A DNA stretch of 64,000 bases from Fodinibacter sp963763015 (GCA_963763015.1 CAVXML010000009.1:186001-250000), one strand, 5' to 3'. Shown: positions 28,131-37,442, counted from the stretch's first letter. Numbers and translations: made by a program. Notes: a model not told the origin generated them from the sequence alone.

Positions 28131-28530
28131 TCGAGTTGATGCAGTACCGCTGGTCGGTCGGCGTGTCGTAGCCCTCGCCCTCGAAGACGTGCCCGAGGTG
28201 GCTGCCGCACGTCGCGCAGCGGACCTCCACCCGGGGACGGCCGGGAAGGGAGCGGTCCTCGAGGTACTCCACCGAGTCCCCGGCCAACGGCGAGAAGAAC
28301 GACGGCCAGCCGCAGTGGCTGTCGAACTTGGTCTCCGAGGCGAAGAGCTCGGCGCCACAGGCGCGGCACGCGTACACGCCCACGGTCTTGGCGTCGGTGT
28401 ACTCGCCCGTGTAGGGGCGCTCGGTGCCGGCCTGGCGCAGGACCGCGTACTCCTCGGGGGAGAGGGCGGCCTTCCACTCCTCCTCGGAGCGGTCGACGGT
28501 GTAGGAACGGTCGCTCGGCTTCATCGTCAT
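28087..28530 (-). CDS. msrB: Peptide-methionine (R)-S-oxide reductase
   Basis: Repairs Met-(R)-sulfoxide. 147 aa. Two zinc CxxC pairs are visible (YACRACGAE and RCATCGSHLG), the CGWPSFF motif, and the catalytic Cys in QRYCINSISL. ATG 28530 (MTMKPSDRSY) chosen; ATG 28524 two codons later is also possible. Converges on and overlaps the TIGR03086 gene by 44 bases. Confidence 0.94.
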   Translation of the reverse strand: MTMKPSDRSYTVDRSEEEWKAALSPEEYAVLRQAGTERPYTGEYTDAKTVGVYACRACGAELFASETKFDSHCGWPSFFSPLAGDSVEYLEDRSLPGRPRVEVRCATCGSHLGHVFEGEGYDTPTDQRYCINSISLTLRPADGAPTA

Positions 28531-28646
28531 GTCCAGCCCAACAGCGCGGATGCCGGGAGAGTTCCCGCCCAGCGTCACCGGACCTCGGGCTCTCGGGCGA
28601 CCGCGGTCCCTCGCCCAGCGTCGCCGCCCCTCGTTAGGCTCGCCGC

Positions 28647-30806
28647 ATGGCGGATGCGCAGGTGCTGGAGGTGGACGGGCCCGACGGTCCTCGGCAGGTG
28701 CGGTTGAGCAGTCCGGACCGGCTGATGTGGCCCGATGCCGGCATCACCAAGGGCGACCTCGCCGCCTACGTCGTCGCGGTGGGCGACCCGCTCGTGCAGC
28801 ACATCGGCGACCGACCGATCACCCTGCAGCGCTTTCCCGACGGGGTCGACGGCGAGGAGTTCTACCAGAAGAACCCGCCCAAGGGCATGCCCGAGTGGGT
28901 CCGCACCGTGTCGTGCACCTACCCCAGCGGCCGCCGCCACGCGCAGATCGTGGTCGACGAGGTGGCCACGGCCGTGTGGGCGGTGCAGATGAACACCGTG
29001 ACCTTCCACCCCTGGCCGGTGCGCACCGCCGACAACGACAACCCCGACGAGCTGCGCATCGACCTGGACCCCCAGCCCGGGCGCACGTTCGCGGATGCCG
29101 TCGAGGCCGCTCACGTGCTGCGTGAGGTGCTCGCCGAGGTCGGGTTGACGGGGTGGGCGAAGACGAGCGGCAACCGAGGCGTGCACGTCTACGCCCGCAT
29201 CGCCCCGACCCACGAGTTCCTCGAGGTCCGTCACGGCGTCATCGGCGTGGCTCGCGAGCTCGAGCGGCGGCTCCCCGACCTCGTCACGACCTCGTGGTGG
29301 AAGGAGGAGCGCGGCGAGCGGGTCTTCGTGGACTTCAACCAGGCCTGTCGCGACCGCACGATCGCCTCGGCCTACAGCCCGCGGCCCCTGCCCGGCGCCC
29401 CAGTGTCGATGCCGGTGACGTGGACCGAGCTCTCCACGGTGTCGCCGGGAGACTTCACCCTCCTCACGGTGCCCGACGTGCTCGAGGACCGCGGTGACGC
29501 GTGGGCGGGCCTGGGTGCCGAGGTGGGCGACGTCGCCGGTGCGCTGGCCCTGTGGCAGCGCGACGTGGAGGAGCGGGGGCTGGGCGAGCTCAACTTCCCG
29601 CCGGACTACCCGAAGATGCCCGGGGAGCCTCCGCGGGTGCAGCCGAGCAAGCGCCGCACCGACAAGGCCGACGCCGAGTACCTCGCGCCCAAGGCCGAGC
29701 GCGACGCCGACGACCGGGAGAGGTGGGGGATGCCGGTCGTCCCGCCGGTGGCACCCATGCTCGCCAAGCCGGTCAAGGGGATCGACGCGCTCGACGGGCA
29801 GGAGGTCAGCTTCGAGCCGAAGTGGGACGGCTTCCGCTCCATCGTCTTCCGCTCGGGTGACCGCGTCGAGATCGGCAGCCGCAACGAGAAGCCGATGACG
29901 CGGTACTTCCCCGAGGTCGTCGAGGCGGTGCTCGCCAACCTGCCCGAGAAGTGCGTCGTCGACGGTGAGATCATCCTCGTCCGGCCCGGGGAGGACGTGC
30001 TGGACTTCGACCTCCTGAGCCAGCGCATCCATCCGGCGGTCAGCCGGGTCACCAAGCTGTCGGTGGAGACCCCCGCGCGCTTCGTCGCATTCGACCTCCT
30101 CGCCCTCGGCGACGAGGACCTCATGGCACGCCCCTTCCGAGAACGCCGGGTCCTGCTCGAGGAGGCGCTGGCCGGCGCGGAGGCGCCGATCCACCTGACG
30201 CCCGCGACCACCGACCGCCAGGTCGCCGCCGACTGGTTCACCGAGTTCGAGGGAGCAGGTCTCGACGGGCTCGTCGCCAAGTCCTTGAGCGGGCCCTACG
30301 AGCCCGACAAGCGGACGATGAGCAAGATCAAGCACGAGCGGACCGCCGACTGCGTGGTCGCGGGCTACCGGGTCCACAAGTCGGGACCCGACGCCATCGG
30401 CTCCCTCCTCCTCGGCATCTACGCCGAGGGCACGCTGCTGTCGGTCGGTGTCATCGGGGCGCTCCCCATGGCCCGGCGGCGCGAGCTGTTCGAGGAGCTG
30501 CAGCCGCTCGTCACCACCTTCGAGGACCATCCGTGGAACTGGGCGGCGGAGGAGCAGGGGACGCGCACCCCCCAGGCGGCCGCGGGCAGCCGGTGGGCGG
30601 CAGGCAAGGACCTGTCCTTCATCCCGCTGCGCCCCGAGCGGGTCGTCGAGGTGCGCTACGACCACATGGAGGGCGTCCGCTTCCGCCACACGGCGCAGTT
30701 CGTGCGCTGGCGGCCCGACAAGGACCCCGAGGACTGCACCTTCGAGCAGCTGGAGGAGCCGGTCTCCTATGACCTGTCCGCCGTGCTCTCCGGTGGTCGC
30801 GCGTGA
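28647..30806 (+). CDS. ligD: LigD-type polymerase-ligase fusion (NHEJ-type)
   Basis: A 719-residue fusion. The N-terminal archaeo-eukaryotic-primase (POL) domain (about 5-300) has the metal-binding LRIDLDPQPG and the 5'-phosphate/primase motif region ASAYSPRPLPGAPVS. The C-terminal ATP-dependent ligase domain has the adenylated Lys392 in EPKWDGFR, DGEIILVRPG and the OB fold ending in VRFRHTAQFVRW. The phosphoesterase domain of mycobacterial LigD is missing, so ends needing 3' healing would rely on another protein. No ku gene is in the window. Leaderless start likely: TAGGCT (28635-28640) 6 bases before ATG. Confidence 0.93.
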   Translation: MADAQVLEVDGPDGPRQVRLSSPDRLMWPDAGITKGDLAAYVVAVGDPLVQHIGDRPITLQRFPDGVDGEEFYQKNPPKGMPEWVRTVSCTYPSGRRHAQIVVDEVATAVWAVQMNTVTFHPWPVRTADNDNPDELRIDLDPQPGRTFADAVEAAHVLREVLAEVGLTGWAKTSGNRGVHVYARIAPTHEFLEVRHGVIGVARELERRLPDLVTTSWWKEERGERVFVDFNQACRDRTIASAYSPRPLPGAPVSMPVTWTELSTVSPGDFTLLTVPDVLEDRGDAWAGLGAEVGDVAGALALWQRDVEERGLGELNFPPDYPKMPGEPPRVQPSKRRTDKADAEYLAPKAERDADDRERWGMPVVPPVAPMLAKPVKGIDALDGQEVSFEPKWDGFRSIVFRSGDRVEIGSRNEKPMTRYFPEVVEAVLANLPEKCVVDGEIILVRPGEDVLDFDLLSQRIHPAVSRVTKLSVETPARFVAFDLLALGDEDLMARPFRERRVLLEEALAGAEAPIHLTPATTDRQVAADWFTEFEGAGLDGLVAKSLSGPYEPDKRTMSKIKHERTADCVVAGYRVHKSGPDAIGSLLLGIYAEGTLLSVGVIGALPMARRRELFEELQPLVTTFEDHPWNWAAEEQGTRTPQAAAGSRWAAGKDLSFIPLRPERVVEVRYDHMEGVRFRHTAQFVRWRPDKDPEDCTFEQLEEPVSYDLSAVLSGGRA

Positions 30807-31978
30807 CGACTCCGGAGGTGGGCAGCCGGGCTCGACAGGTGGCGACCGCGACGGCTGCGGTCGGGGCGACGACCGCGGTCGCCTCCGGCGCCGGCTCCCT
30901 CGCTGCCGCGGCCTACTTCGCGCGCAAGGTCCTGACGCCCGACCGGCACCGCCCGGACGACGTCCTCATCCGGTCCGCCGGCTCCACCTCGGTCGTCCTG
31001 GGCGTGACCCCCGAGACGGTCGTCCCGGGCCTCTACGGGCTGTGGATCGAGGACGGCTTCGGCCACGTGAGGATCGGCGACGTCCTCGGCATCGACACGG
31101 CATCCGGCACGGTCGAGCGCGAGCTCGTGGCGGTCGACCGGGGGTACCTCGCGCCCGGTCCCGCTCGGTGGAACCAGTACTACTACGGAGGTCCGCCGGA
31201 CGTGAGCATCGGTGCGCCGACCGAGCACGTCACGTATGCCGGAGAGCTCGGTCCCATGCCGGCGTGGCTCGTCCCCGCTGCCCAGGGGGTGGGCAGCCGG
31301 TGGGCGGTGCTCGTCCACGGACGCGGTGCCCGACGTGAGGAGGCCGTCCGCGCCCTGCCGCCGCTGATCGCGGCAGGATGGACCTGCCTGGTCCCCAGCT
31401 ACCGCAACGACGAGGGGGTGCCGGCGGGCCCGGACGGCCGGTACGCCCTCGGGCTCTCGGAGTGGCGCGATGTCGAGGCCGCCGTCGAGCACGCCGTGGC
31501 GCACGGCGCCCGCGAGGTGGCCCTCGTGGGGTGGTCGATGGGAGGGGCGATCGTCCTGCAGTTCCTCGACCGGTCACCGCTGTCGTCGATGGTCTCCAGG
31601 GTGGTGCTGGACGGCCCGGTCGTCGACTGGGGCGACGTGTTGGCCCACCACGCGAGGCAGCATCGCATCCCGGCGCACGTCGGGTCGCTGGCGCGCGCCA
31701 TGATGGCCCGGCGCTGGGGGCACCGGCTCGTCGGCGTGCACGAGGGCGTCGACCTCGCCAAGACCGACTGGGTGCGCCGGGCAGAGGAGCTTCGACACCC
31801 GATGCTGCTCATCCACTCCGCCGACGACGAGTTCGTGCCGGTCGGGCCCTCACGGGCCTTGGCGCAGGTGCGCCCCGACCTCGTGCGGTACGAGGAGTGG
31901 CAGGTGGCCCGGCACTGCAAGGAGTGGAACACCGACCCGCAGCGATGGGACCGGCTCGTGAGCGAGTTCGCCGCCTAG
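30803..31978 (+). CDS. Alpha/beta hydrolase with N-terminal hydrophobic segment
   Basis: A 391-residue protein. Residues about 15-40 form a hydrophobic, possibly membrane-inserted segment (AVGATTAVASGAGSLAAAAY). The alpha/beta-hydrolase domain starts near 165; the nucleophile elbow is VGWSMGGAIV, the acid SADDEFVP, and the His probably in VARHCKEW. Substrate unknown. GTG 30803 overlaps the ligD stop by 4 bases, so it is co-transcribed with the ligase, though a functional link is unproven. Confidence 0.87.
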   Translation: MTTPEVGSRARQVATATAAVGATTAVASGAGSLAAAAYFARKVLTPDRHRPDDVLIRSAGSTSVVLGVTPETVVPGLYGLWIEDGFGHVRIGDVLGIDTASGTVERELVAVDRGYLAPGPARWNQYYYGGPPDVSIGAPTEHVTYAGELGPMPAWLVPAAQGVGSRWAVLVHGRGARREEAVRALPPLIAAGWTCLVPSYRNDEGVPAGPDGRYALGLSEWRDVEAAVEHAVAHGAREVALVGWSMGGAIVLQFLDRSPLSSMVSRVVLDGPVVDWGDVLAHHARQHRIPAHVGSLARAMMARRWGHRLVGVHEGVDLAKTDWVRRAEELRHPMLLIHSADDEFVPVGPSRALAQVRPDLVRYEEWQVARHCKEWNTDPQRWDRLVSEFAA

Positions 31979-31985
31979 CCTGACG

Positions 31986-32729
31986 TCACCGCACGACACG
32001 CCACAGGCCCAGCAACGTGCCAGCCTCGGCGACGAGCAGGTGCAGGCGCAGGGGGATGCCGTCCGGCGGGTTGATCGGCGCACCGCTGGTCACCCGCGGC
32101 CCGCTTCCCCCCACCACCATCGGTGCGAGGGTGAACGCCATCTCGTCGACCACCCCGGCCGCAAGGGCCGCCGCGAGCAGCGTCGGCCCGCCTTCGCAGA
32201 CCACATGCCGCAGGCCTCGTTCCGCGAGGGCGTCGAGCGCCGCCCGGAGGTCCACGTGGTCGTCACCGGCGACCAGCACGGCATCCTCACCGAGCACGCG
32301 GCGGCAGTGCTCGAGCTGGGACGAGCCCGCAGCCGAGCAGGTCACGAGCAGTCCGGTACCTCTCGCCTCGCGTGGTGTGCTCAGGCCTTCCGGTATTCGG
32401 GCCGAGGCACTCACGACGACGAGGGCCGGGGGAGCGGAGCGCCGCCTGGTCGACGTCAACCTCTGGTAGCCCTCCGTGCGGACGGTGCCGGCCCCGACGA
32501 GGACGGCGTCGCAGAGGTCACGCTGCAGGGCGAACACGCGGTTGTCGGCTGGGGTGTTCACGCTGCCGCTGCGCCCGTCGGCGCCGACCGCTGACCCGTC
32601 CATGGTCGTGACGAAGTTCGAGCGCACCCACCGCCGGCCGGCGGGGAACGTGTAGAGCCCAGCGAGGTCGGCCGCGCCGATCCGGGCACCGGGTCGCGCC
32701 GGGCGGCGTGGGTCGATGAGGACGCGCAT
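31986..32729 (-). CDS. RibD C-terminal (pyrimidine reductase) domain protein
   Basis: A 247-residue stand-alone dihydrofolate-reductase-like domain as in RibD (VRSNFVTTMDGSAVGADG, AVLVGAGTVRTEGY, HVVCEGGPTLLAAALAAG). It lacks a deaminase domain. It may act in riboflavin synthesis or as a general reductase; the genome context gives no rib genes here. Starts at ATG 32729. Confidence 0.88.
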   Translation of the reverse strand: MRVLIDPRRPARPGARIGAADLAGLYTFPAGRRWVRSNFVTTMDGSAVGADGRSGSVNTPADNRVFALQRDLCDAVLVGAGTVRTEGYQRLTSTRRRSAPPALVVVSASARIPEGLSTPREARGTGLLVTCSAAGSSQLEHCRRVLGEDAVLVAGDDHVDLRAALDALAERGLRHVVCEGGPTLLAAALAAGVVDEMAFTLAPMVVGGSGPRVTSGAPINPPDGIPLRLHLLVAEAGTLLGLWRVVR

Positions 32730-32827
32730 GGCGGAAGTGTCTCAGCGTTGTGGGGTCCCCAGACGGTGGATGTGACGGCGAGGTGCCTCGCGCACGGTGC
32801 GGCGCTCAGGTCTGCAAGGATGCGCGA

Positions 32828-33865
32828 ATGGGCAAGGGTGCGAGGAAGAAGTCAGGCAGCGGCGGCGAGACGACGGACGGTGCCGTCCCGGCATCCGAGG
32901 TCGCCGAGAACGGAGCGCCGTCGGAGCAGGAGGTGAACTCCGACGACGAGCTGAGCGGGAAGGCAGCCCGCAAGGCCGAGAAGAAGCGCAAGAAGGCCGA
33001 GAAGGCGCGCGGCGACGAGGCCGCCGAGTCGGTGGTCTGGTCGGAGGTCCTGCGCGTCGGACCGGACTTCCGGCTCACCGACGTCGACACCCGTGGCACT
33101 CCCGGCTTCACCGGGGGAAAGAAGAGCGGTGCAGAGGTCATGGTCGGGCTTCAGGAGCGCCTCGGCGACCTGCAGGAGCGCCTCTACGCGGAGTCCCGGG
33201 GCGGTGGGTCCCGGTCCGTGCTCCTCGTCATCCAGGGGATGGACACCTCGGGCAAGGGCGGCATCATGCGCCACGTTGTGGGTGCCGTGGACCCGCAGGG
33301 GGTCGCCATCACCTCCTTCAAGGCGCCGACCGACGAGGAGAAGGAGCACCCGTTCCTCTGGCGCATCCGACGGGCGCTGCCGGTTCCGGGTGACCTCGGC
33401 GTGTTCGACCGCAGCCACTACGAGGACGTGCTCATCGCCCGCGTGCACGACCTCGTGCCGCGGGCGACGTGGGCCTCTCGGTACCCCGAGATCAACGCCT
33501 TCGAGGAGGAGGTCGTCGACAGCGGCACGACCATCGTCAAGGTGATGCTCCACATCTCCAGTGACGAGCAGAAGGCCCGGCTCACCGAGCGGTTGGAGCG
33601 CGAGGACAAGCACTGGAAGTACAACCCGGGTGACCTGGACGAGCGAGAGCACTGGGCCGAGTACATGGAGGCGTACCAGGACGCCCTCGAGAAGTGCTCC
33701 ACCGACCACGCGCCATGGTTCGTCGTCCCGGCCGACCGGAAGTGGTACGCCCGACTCGCCGTCACCAACCTGCTGCTGGAGCACCTCGAGGCGATGGACC
33801 CGCAGTGGCCGGCCGCCGACTTCGACGTCAAGGCGGAGAAGAAGCGCCTGGCCGAATCCCCCTGA
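32828..33865 (+). CDS. ppk2: Polyphosphate kinase 2
   Basis: Transfers phosphate between polyphosphate and nucleotides. The 345-residue protein has Walker A GMDTSGKGG (residues 137-145) and the Walker-B-like FDRSHYEDVL, plus the lid with ERLEREDKHWKYNPGDLDER. Residues 1-70 are a highly charged Lys/Glu-rich extension (AARKAEKKRKKAEKARG) absent from most PPK2s. ATG 32828 is preceded by AAGGA. One-domain type, class not determined. Confidence 0.92.
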   Translation: MGKGARKKSGSGGETTDGAVPASEVAENGAPSEQEVNSDDELSGKAARKAEKKRKKAEKARGDEAAESVVWSEVLRVGPDFRLTDVDTRGTPGFTGGKKSGAEVMVGLQERLGDLQERLYAESRGGGSRSVLLVIQGMDTSGKGGIMRHVVGAVDPQGVAITSFKAPTDEEKEHPFLWRIRRALPVPGDLGVFDRSHYEDVLIARVHDLVPRATWASRYPEINAFEEEVVDSGTTIVKVMLHISSDEQKARLTERLEREDKHWKYNPGDLDEREHWAEYMEAYQDALEKCSTDHAPWFVVPADRKWYARLAVTNLLLEHLEAMDPQWPAADFDVKAEKKRLAESP

Positions 33866-33892
33866 CCCTCGCGCCTCCCCTACCTCCCCGCC

Positions 33893-33973
33893 TCCCCGAC
33901 TTCGTCTGTCAGGCGGCGGCGACACGCCGTCGCCGACGGCGCCTCGCCGCACGCCGACAGACGAAGTCGGGGA
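33893..33973. terminator. Long hairpin between ppk2 and the broken acyl-CoA dehydrogenase gene
   Basis: An 18-bp perfect outer stem (33893-33910 with 33956-33973; left arm TCCCCGACTTCGTCTGTC) encloses 45 bases that fold again (CGCCGTC-GCC-GACGGCG at about 33926-33942). It lies after both convergent genes' stops, so a bidirectional terminator is likely. The size and symmetry also fit a mobile REP-like element. Confidence 0.65.
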
Positions 33974-34015
33974 CTGGCGCTCCGGGGGAGCACCGGGTGG
34001 CTGCCCCACCCGGTG

Positions 34016-35669
34016 TCAGGCGGGTAGTGCGCGCTCCAGCAGCAGGTCGACGCCGGCCCGGCCGACGCCACTGCCCAGGGTGCCGAAGGTGGCGCCGTGG
34101 TCGCCCGCAAGCCGACTCGCGACGAACGCGTCGGCGACCGGTCCGGGGGAGTAGCGCACGAGCAGCGATGCCTGCAGCGTGACCGCGAGTCGCTCCACGA
34201 GCCGCCGTGCGCCCCACGGAGCATCGGCCGCCAGCGCGACGACCGCCGCGCCATCGCACTCGTCGATGGCCGCGTCCAGCACCGCCGTCGTGGCCGCGGG
34301 CGAGGGCGAGCTCCTTGCCGAGCGCGGCGAGCGAGCCCGGCTCCCGCGTCAGCGCTCGGACGACGTCCAGGGCGTTGACGTTGCCCGACCCCTCCCAGAT
34401 GGAGTTCAACGGCGCCTCCCGGTAGAGCCGCGCGATGCCGTTCTCCTCGACGTACCCGTTGCCGCCAAGGCACTCCAGCGCCTCTGCGACCATCGGTGCC
34501 GTCCGCTTGCACACCCAGTACTTGCCCAGCGCCACGCCGAGCCGAACGAGGTCGTCCTCACCGGCGTCGACGGCGTGGGCGAGCCGCATTCCCAGCACCG
34601 TGGCGGCCTCGGACTCGAGCGCCAGGTCCGCGAGCACGTTGCGCATCAGCGGCTGGTCGACGAGGAGCGCACCGAAGGCGCTGCGGTGCCGCGCGTGGTG
34701 AACCGCCCGCACGAGGGCTGCCCGCATCGTGGCCGCAGACCCCAGCACGCAGTCCAGCCGGGTGGAGGCCACCATCGTGAGAATGGTGCGGATGCCGCGT
34801 CCTTCCTCCCCGACTCGCACCGCCCACGTGCCGTCGAGCTCGATCTCCGAGGAGGCGTTCGACCGGTTGCCGAGCTTGTCCTTCAGCCGCTGGAGACGGA
34901 TGTCGTTGCGCGTACCGTCCTCGAGCACCCGGGGCACCAGGAAGCAGCCGACGCCCGCGGCGGTCCGCGCGAGGACGAGGAAGGCGTCGCTCATCGGCGC
35001 CGAGCAGAACCACTTGTGGCCCGTGAGCCGGTAGGTCTCGCCCGCCAGCGGACCCCCGGGGCTGGGTGACGCTGTCGTCGTGTTGGCCCGGACGTCCGAG
35101 CCGCCCTGCTTCTCCGTCATGCCCATCCCGACGGTGAGCCCCCGCTTGACGGCCATCGGCCGCAGCACCGGGTCGTAGGCACGCGACGCGAGACCGGGGA
35201 GCCAGCGGCCGGCGACGGCAGGTTCTGCGGCAAGGGCAGGCGCGGCGGCATACGTCATCGAGACCGGGCACAGGTGGCCCGCCTCGACCTGGGACCAGAT
35301 GACGAACCCGGCGGCGCGCCGGGCGTGTGCCCCGGACCCCGAGGGCCTGGTCCACGGCTCTGCCGTCAACCCCTCTCCGACAGCCACCTCCAGAAGGCGG
35401 TGGTACGCCGGGTGGTACTCGACCTCGTCGATCCGTTCGCCCGTCGGGGCGTGCGACCGCAGGACGGGGGTGACCCGGTCCGCCTGGTCCGCCCAGGTGC
35501 GCACGCGCGCCGTCCCCGCCAGGGCGCCCAGAGCGTCGAGTGCCCCGGCACCGCCCGGGTCGACGCCGTGCACCCATCGCCGGACCGCCTCCTGCAGCGC
35601 GGTGTCGGTCCTCAGGAGGTGCAGCTCCGAGGGTGCCGGGACGACGTTGGCGACGACGTGGGTTGACAC
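34016..35669 (-). pseudogene. AidB-like acyl-CoA dehydrogenase, frameshifted near 34290-34310
   Basis: An AidB/acyl-CoA-dehydrogenase family gene. Residues 1 to about 456 (35669 to about 34305) are in one frame and end with the normal REAPLNSIWEGSGNVNALDV and LAALGKELALARG. The C-terminal helices continue in the next frame (LDAAIDECDGAAVVALAADA to LLLERALPA, stop at 34016). The pair together would be about 550 aa, right for AidB. The break is in CTCGCCCGCGGCCACGAC; loss of a GC dinucleotide or gain of one base would explain it. If real, the unbroken frame adds about 120 residues of junk and runs to 33909 inside the hairpin. Start codon is 32 bases from the divergent YihY gene. Confidence 0.85.
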
Positions 35670-35701
35670 ACCCCGAGCGTACGGCGGTTACCGTTGCCCC
35701 C

Positions 35702-36859
35702 ATGACGGACGCGAAGCGGCGCCTACGGCGGGCCTTGTCCCGCCTGCCGGGGCTGCTCCCGCTCGCGCGCGTCGTCGTCGCGACGATCCGGATCTCGCTG
35801 CGGTACCGCGTCACCGGCCTTGCCTCGGAGGCCGGCTTCTTCGCCCTGCTGTCCCTTCCGCCGCTCGTCCTCGGGCTCTTCGGTGGCCTCGGGTACCTCG
35901 GGAGGATGCTGGGCCCCGAGGCGGTGACGCAGGTGCGTGACGGCATCAACGACTACGCGTCGCGCTTCCTCACCGAGGAGATCATCGACTCCACTCTCGG
36001 GCCCACCGTCGACGACGTGTTCACGGACGGGCGCTTCGACCTCATCTCGGTGGGGTTCCTGCTGTCGCTGTGGTCCGGGTCGCGGGCGCTCAATGTCTTC
36101 GTCGACACCATCTCGATCATGTACGGGCAGTCCGGTGTCCGCGGCATCGTGCAGACTCGAGCCCTGTCCTTCTCGCTCTACCTCCTCGCCCTCGTGCTGG
36201 GCATCGTCACCATCCCCCTCGTGCTCCTCGGCCCCACCCTCCTCGGCGAGATCCTCCCGGAGCCCTGGGACGCACTCACCCGGCTCTACTGGCCCTTGGT
36301 CACCCTCCTGACCGTCGGCGGCCTGACCAGCCTCTACCACGTCTCGACCCCGCAGCGGTCACCATGGCTGCGCGACGTCCCCGGGGCGGCCGTCACGCTC
36401 GTCCTCTGGCTGCTCGCGTCCTTCGTCGTGCGCGGCACCATCGAGGCCTCCCTCGGCGGCACCTCGATCTACGGTCCGCTGTCCGCGCCGATCGTCCTTC
36501 TCATCTGGCTCTACGCGCTCGCGATCTCCGTCCTCGTCGGGGCGGCCGTCAACGCCGCCATCCGTGAGCTCTGGCCCGCGGGGGAGGACCGCACCCTGCG
36601 TTCGCGCCTCTCCGGGTGGGTCAGGAGTCAGGCGTCGCGTCGAGGCTCGGCGGCCTCCGACGCCTGGGACGACCCGTTCGACGGGTACGGCCCCGTCGTC
36701 CCGGAGCTGGATCTGGCGTCGTTGCGGGACGCGGCTCGCGGTCCGATGACGCCGATCCAGCGAGCCTCGCGCTCGCGGTCGGGCAGTGCTCCGGATCCCG
36801 GCACAGGGGCGGGCACGACGGCCGTGGATGCCGGCCCGCGGGTCGACGTGGAGCGCTGA
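35702..36859 (+). CDS. YihY/BrkB-family inner-membrane protein
   Basis: A 385-residue polytopic membrane protein with about six transmembrane helices between residues 25 and 290 (VTGLASEAGFFALLSLPPLV, RALSFSLYLLALVLGIVTI). YihY proteins were once called RNase BN, which was an error; their function is unclear. The C-terminal 90 residues are a polar tail. ATG 35702 is 7 bases after TACCGT (35689-35694), so leaderless. Directly followed by the tRNA cluster. Confidence 0.9.
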   Translation: MTDAKRRLRRALSRLPGLLPLARVVVATIRISLRYRVTGLASEAGFFALLSLPPLVLGLFGGLGYLGRMLGPEAVTQVRDGINDYASRFLTEEIIDSTLGPTVDDVFTDGRFDLISVGFLLSLWSGSRALNVFVDTISIMYGQSGVRGIVQTRALSFSLYLLALVLGIVTIPLVLLGPTLLGEILPEPWDALTRLYWPLVTLLTVGGLTSLYHVSTPQRSPWLRDVPGAAVTLVLWLLASFVVRGTIEASLGGTSIYGPLSAPIVLLIWLYALAISVLVGAAVNAAIRELWPAGEDRTLRSRLSGWVRSQASRRGSAASDAWDDPFDGYGPVVPELDLASLRDAARGPMTPIQRASRSRSGSAPDPGTGAGTTAVDAGPRVDVER

Positions 36860-36890
36860 GGAGCGCTGGTCAGAGGGGCGCACAGCCGGT

Positions 36891-36920
36891 TTGGAGTTCG
36901 TCGCGGCAATCGGATACTGT
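36891..36920 (+). promoter_or_regulatory. Promoter of the Gly-Cys-Val tRNA cluster
   Basis: -35 TTGGAG (36891-36896), 18-base spacer, -10 TACTGT (36915-36920), about 45 bases before tRNA-Gly. Inferred from consensus and position. Confidence 0.5.
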
Positions 36921-36965
36921 CTCGGAGCACGCCGCAAGGGGTTCTCGGACGCCGCTGTGGCGCGT

Positions 36966-37038
36966 GCGGATGTAGCTCAGTTGGTAGAGCGCAACCTTGC
37001 CAAGGTTGAGGTCGCCGGTTCGAGGCCGGTCATCCGCT
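36966..37038 (+). tRNA. tRNA-Gly (GCC)
   Basis: A 73-base cloverleaf: acceptor stem GCGGATG/CATCCGC, D arm AGCTCAGTTGGTAGAGC, anticodon stem-loop CAACCTTGCCAAGGTTG with anticodon GCC, and T arm CCGGTTCGAGGCCGG. No CCA is encoded. First of three co-oriented tRNAs. Confidence 0.97.
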
Positions 37039-37061
37039 CGGAGGGTTTAGCCGCCCCCGAC

Positions 37062-37132
37062 GGTGGAGTGGCCGAGAGGCGAGGCAGCGGCCTGCAAAGC
37101 CGCGTACACGGGTTCAAATCCCGTCTCCACCT
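37062..37132 (+). tRNA. tRNA-Cys (GCA)
   Basis: A 71-base cloverleaf: acceptor stem GGTGGAG/CTCCACC, anticodon stem-loop GCGGCCTGCAAAGCCGC with anticodon GCA, T arm ACGGGTTCAAATCCCGT. It is 23 bases after tRNA-Gly. Confidence 0.97.
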
Positions 37133-37151
37133 CGTAGCAGTACCCCCGCAG

Positions 37152-37223
37152 GGGCGATTGGCGCAGTGGTAGCGCGCTTCCTTGACACGGAAGAGGTCAC
37201 TGGTTCAAACCCAGTATCGCCCA
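37152..37223 (+). tRNA. tRNA-Val (GAC)
   Basis: A 72-base cloverleaf: acceptor stem GGGCGAT/ATCGCCC, D arm GCGCAGTGGTAGCGC, anticodon stem-loop TTCCTTGACACGGAA with anticodon GAC, T arm CTGGTTCAAACCCAG. The accessory DNA begins just beyond it, so this 3' end is a candidate att site. Confidence 0.97.
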
Positions 37224-37230
37224 CCGAACG

Positions 37231-37273
37231 AAACGGCCTTTGACCTGCGGAAACGCGGAGTCAGGGGCCGTTT
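37231..37273 (+). terminator. Terminator after the tRNA cluster
   Basis: AAACGGCC pairs with GGCCGTTT as outer stem, enclosing TGACCTGCG/CGCGGAGTCA. The same core, GGCCCCTGACCTGCG...CAGGGGCC, follows the other tRNA-Val at 58667, so this is a tRNA-linked terminator design in this genome. It ends in TTT then GC-rich DNA. Confidence 0.7.
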
Positions 37274-37442
37274 GCTCGTCGTGCGTGTCGCATACGTGTC
37301 GGACCGTTCCTCGAACCGAGGAAGAAGGAACTTGACCATCACCGCAACCGTCAACCACTCCCCATCCGAGTACACGCCCTTGCGCCGGACCCGGTCTCCG
37401 AGTGCGCGTTGGTCGGTCAGCGAGGGTTGGGTCGAGCCTGGG

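Noticed and set aside
33909..34015. Dehydrogenase frame extending into the hairpin with a poly-Arg tail
   Set aside because: Result of the frameshift; the family C terminus lies in the other frame ending at 34016.
37332..37400. RBS GAAGGAA then TTG-TITATVNHSPSEYTPL, resembling the N-terminal TGS start of threonyl-tRNA synthetase next to a tRNA cluster
   Set aside because: Only about 17 residues look similar and the rest of the frame does not; too little to call a thrS remnant.
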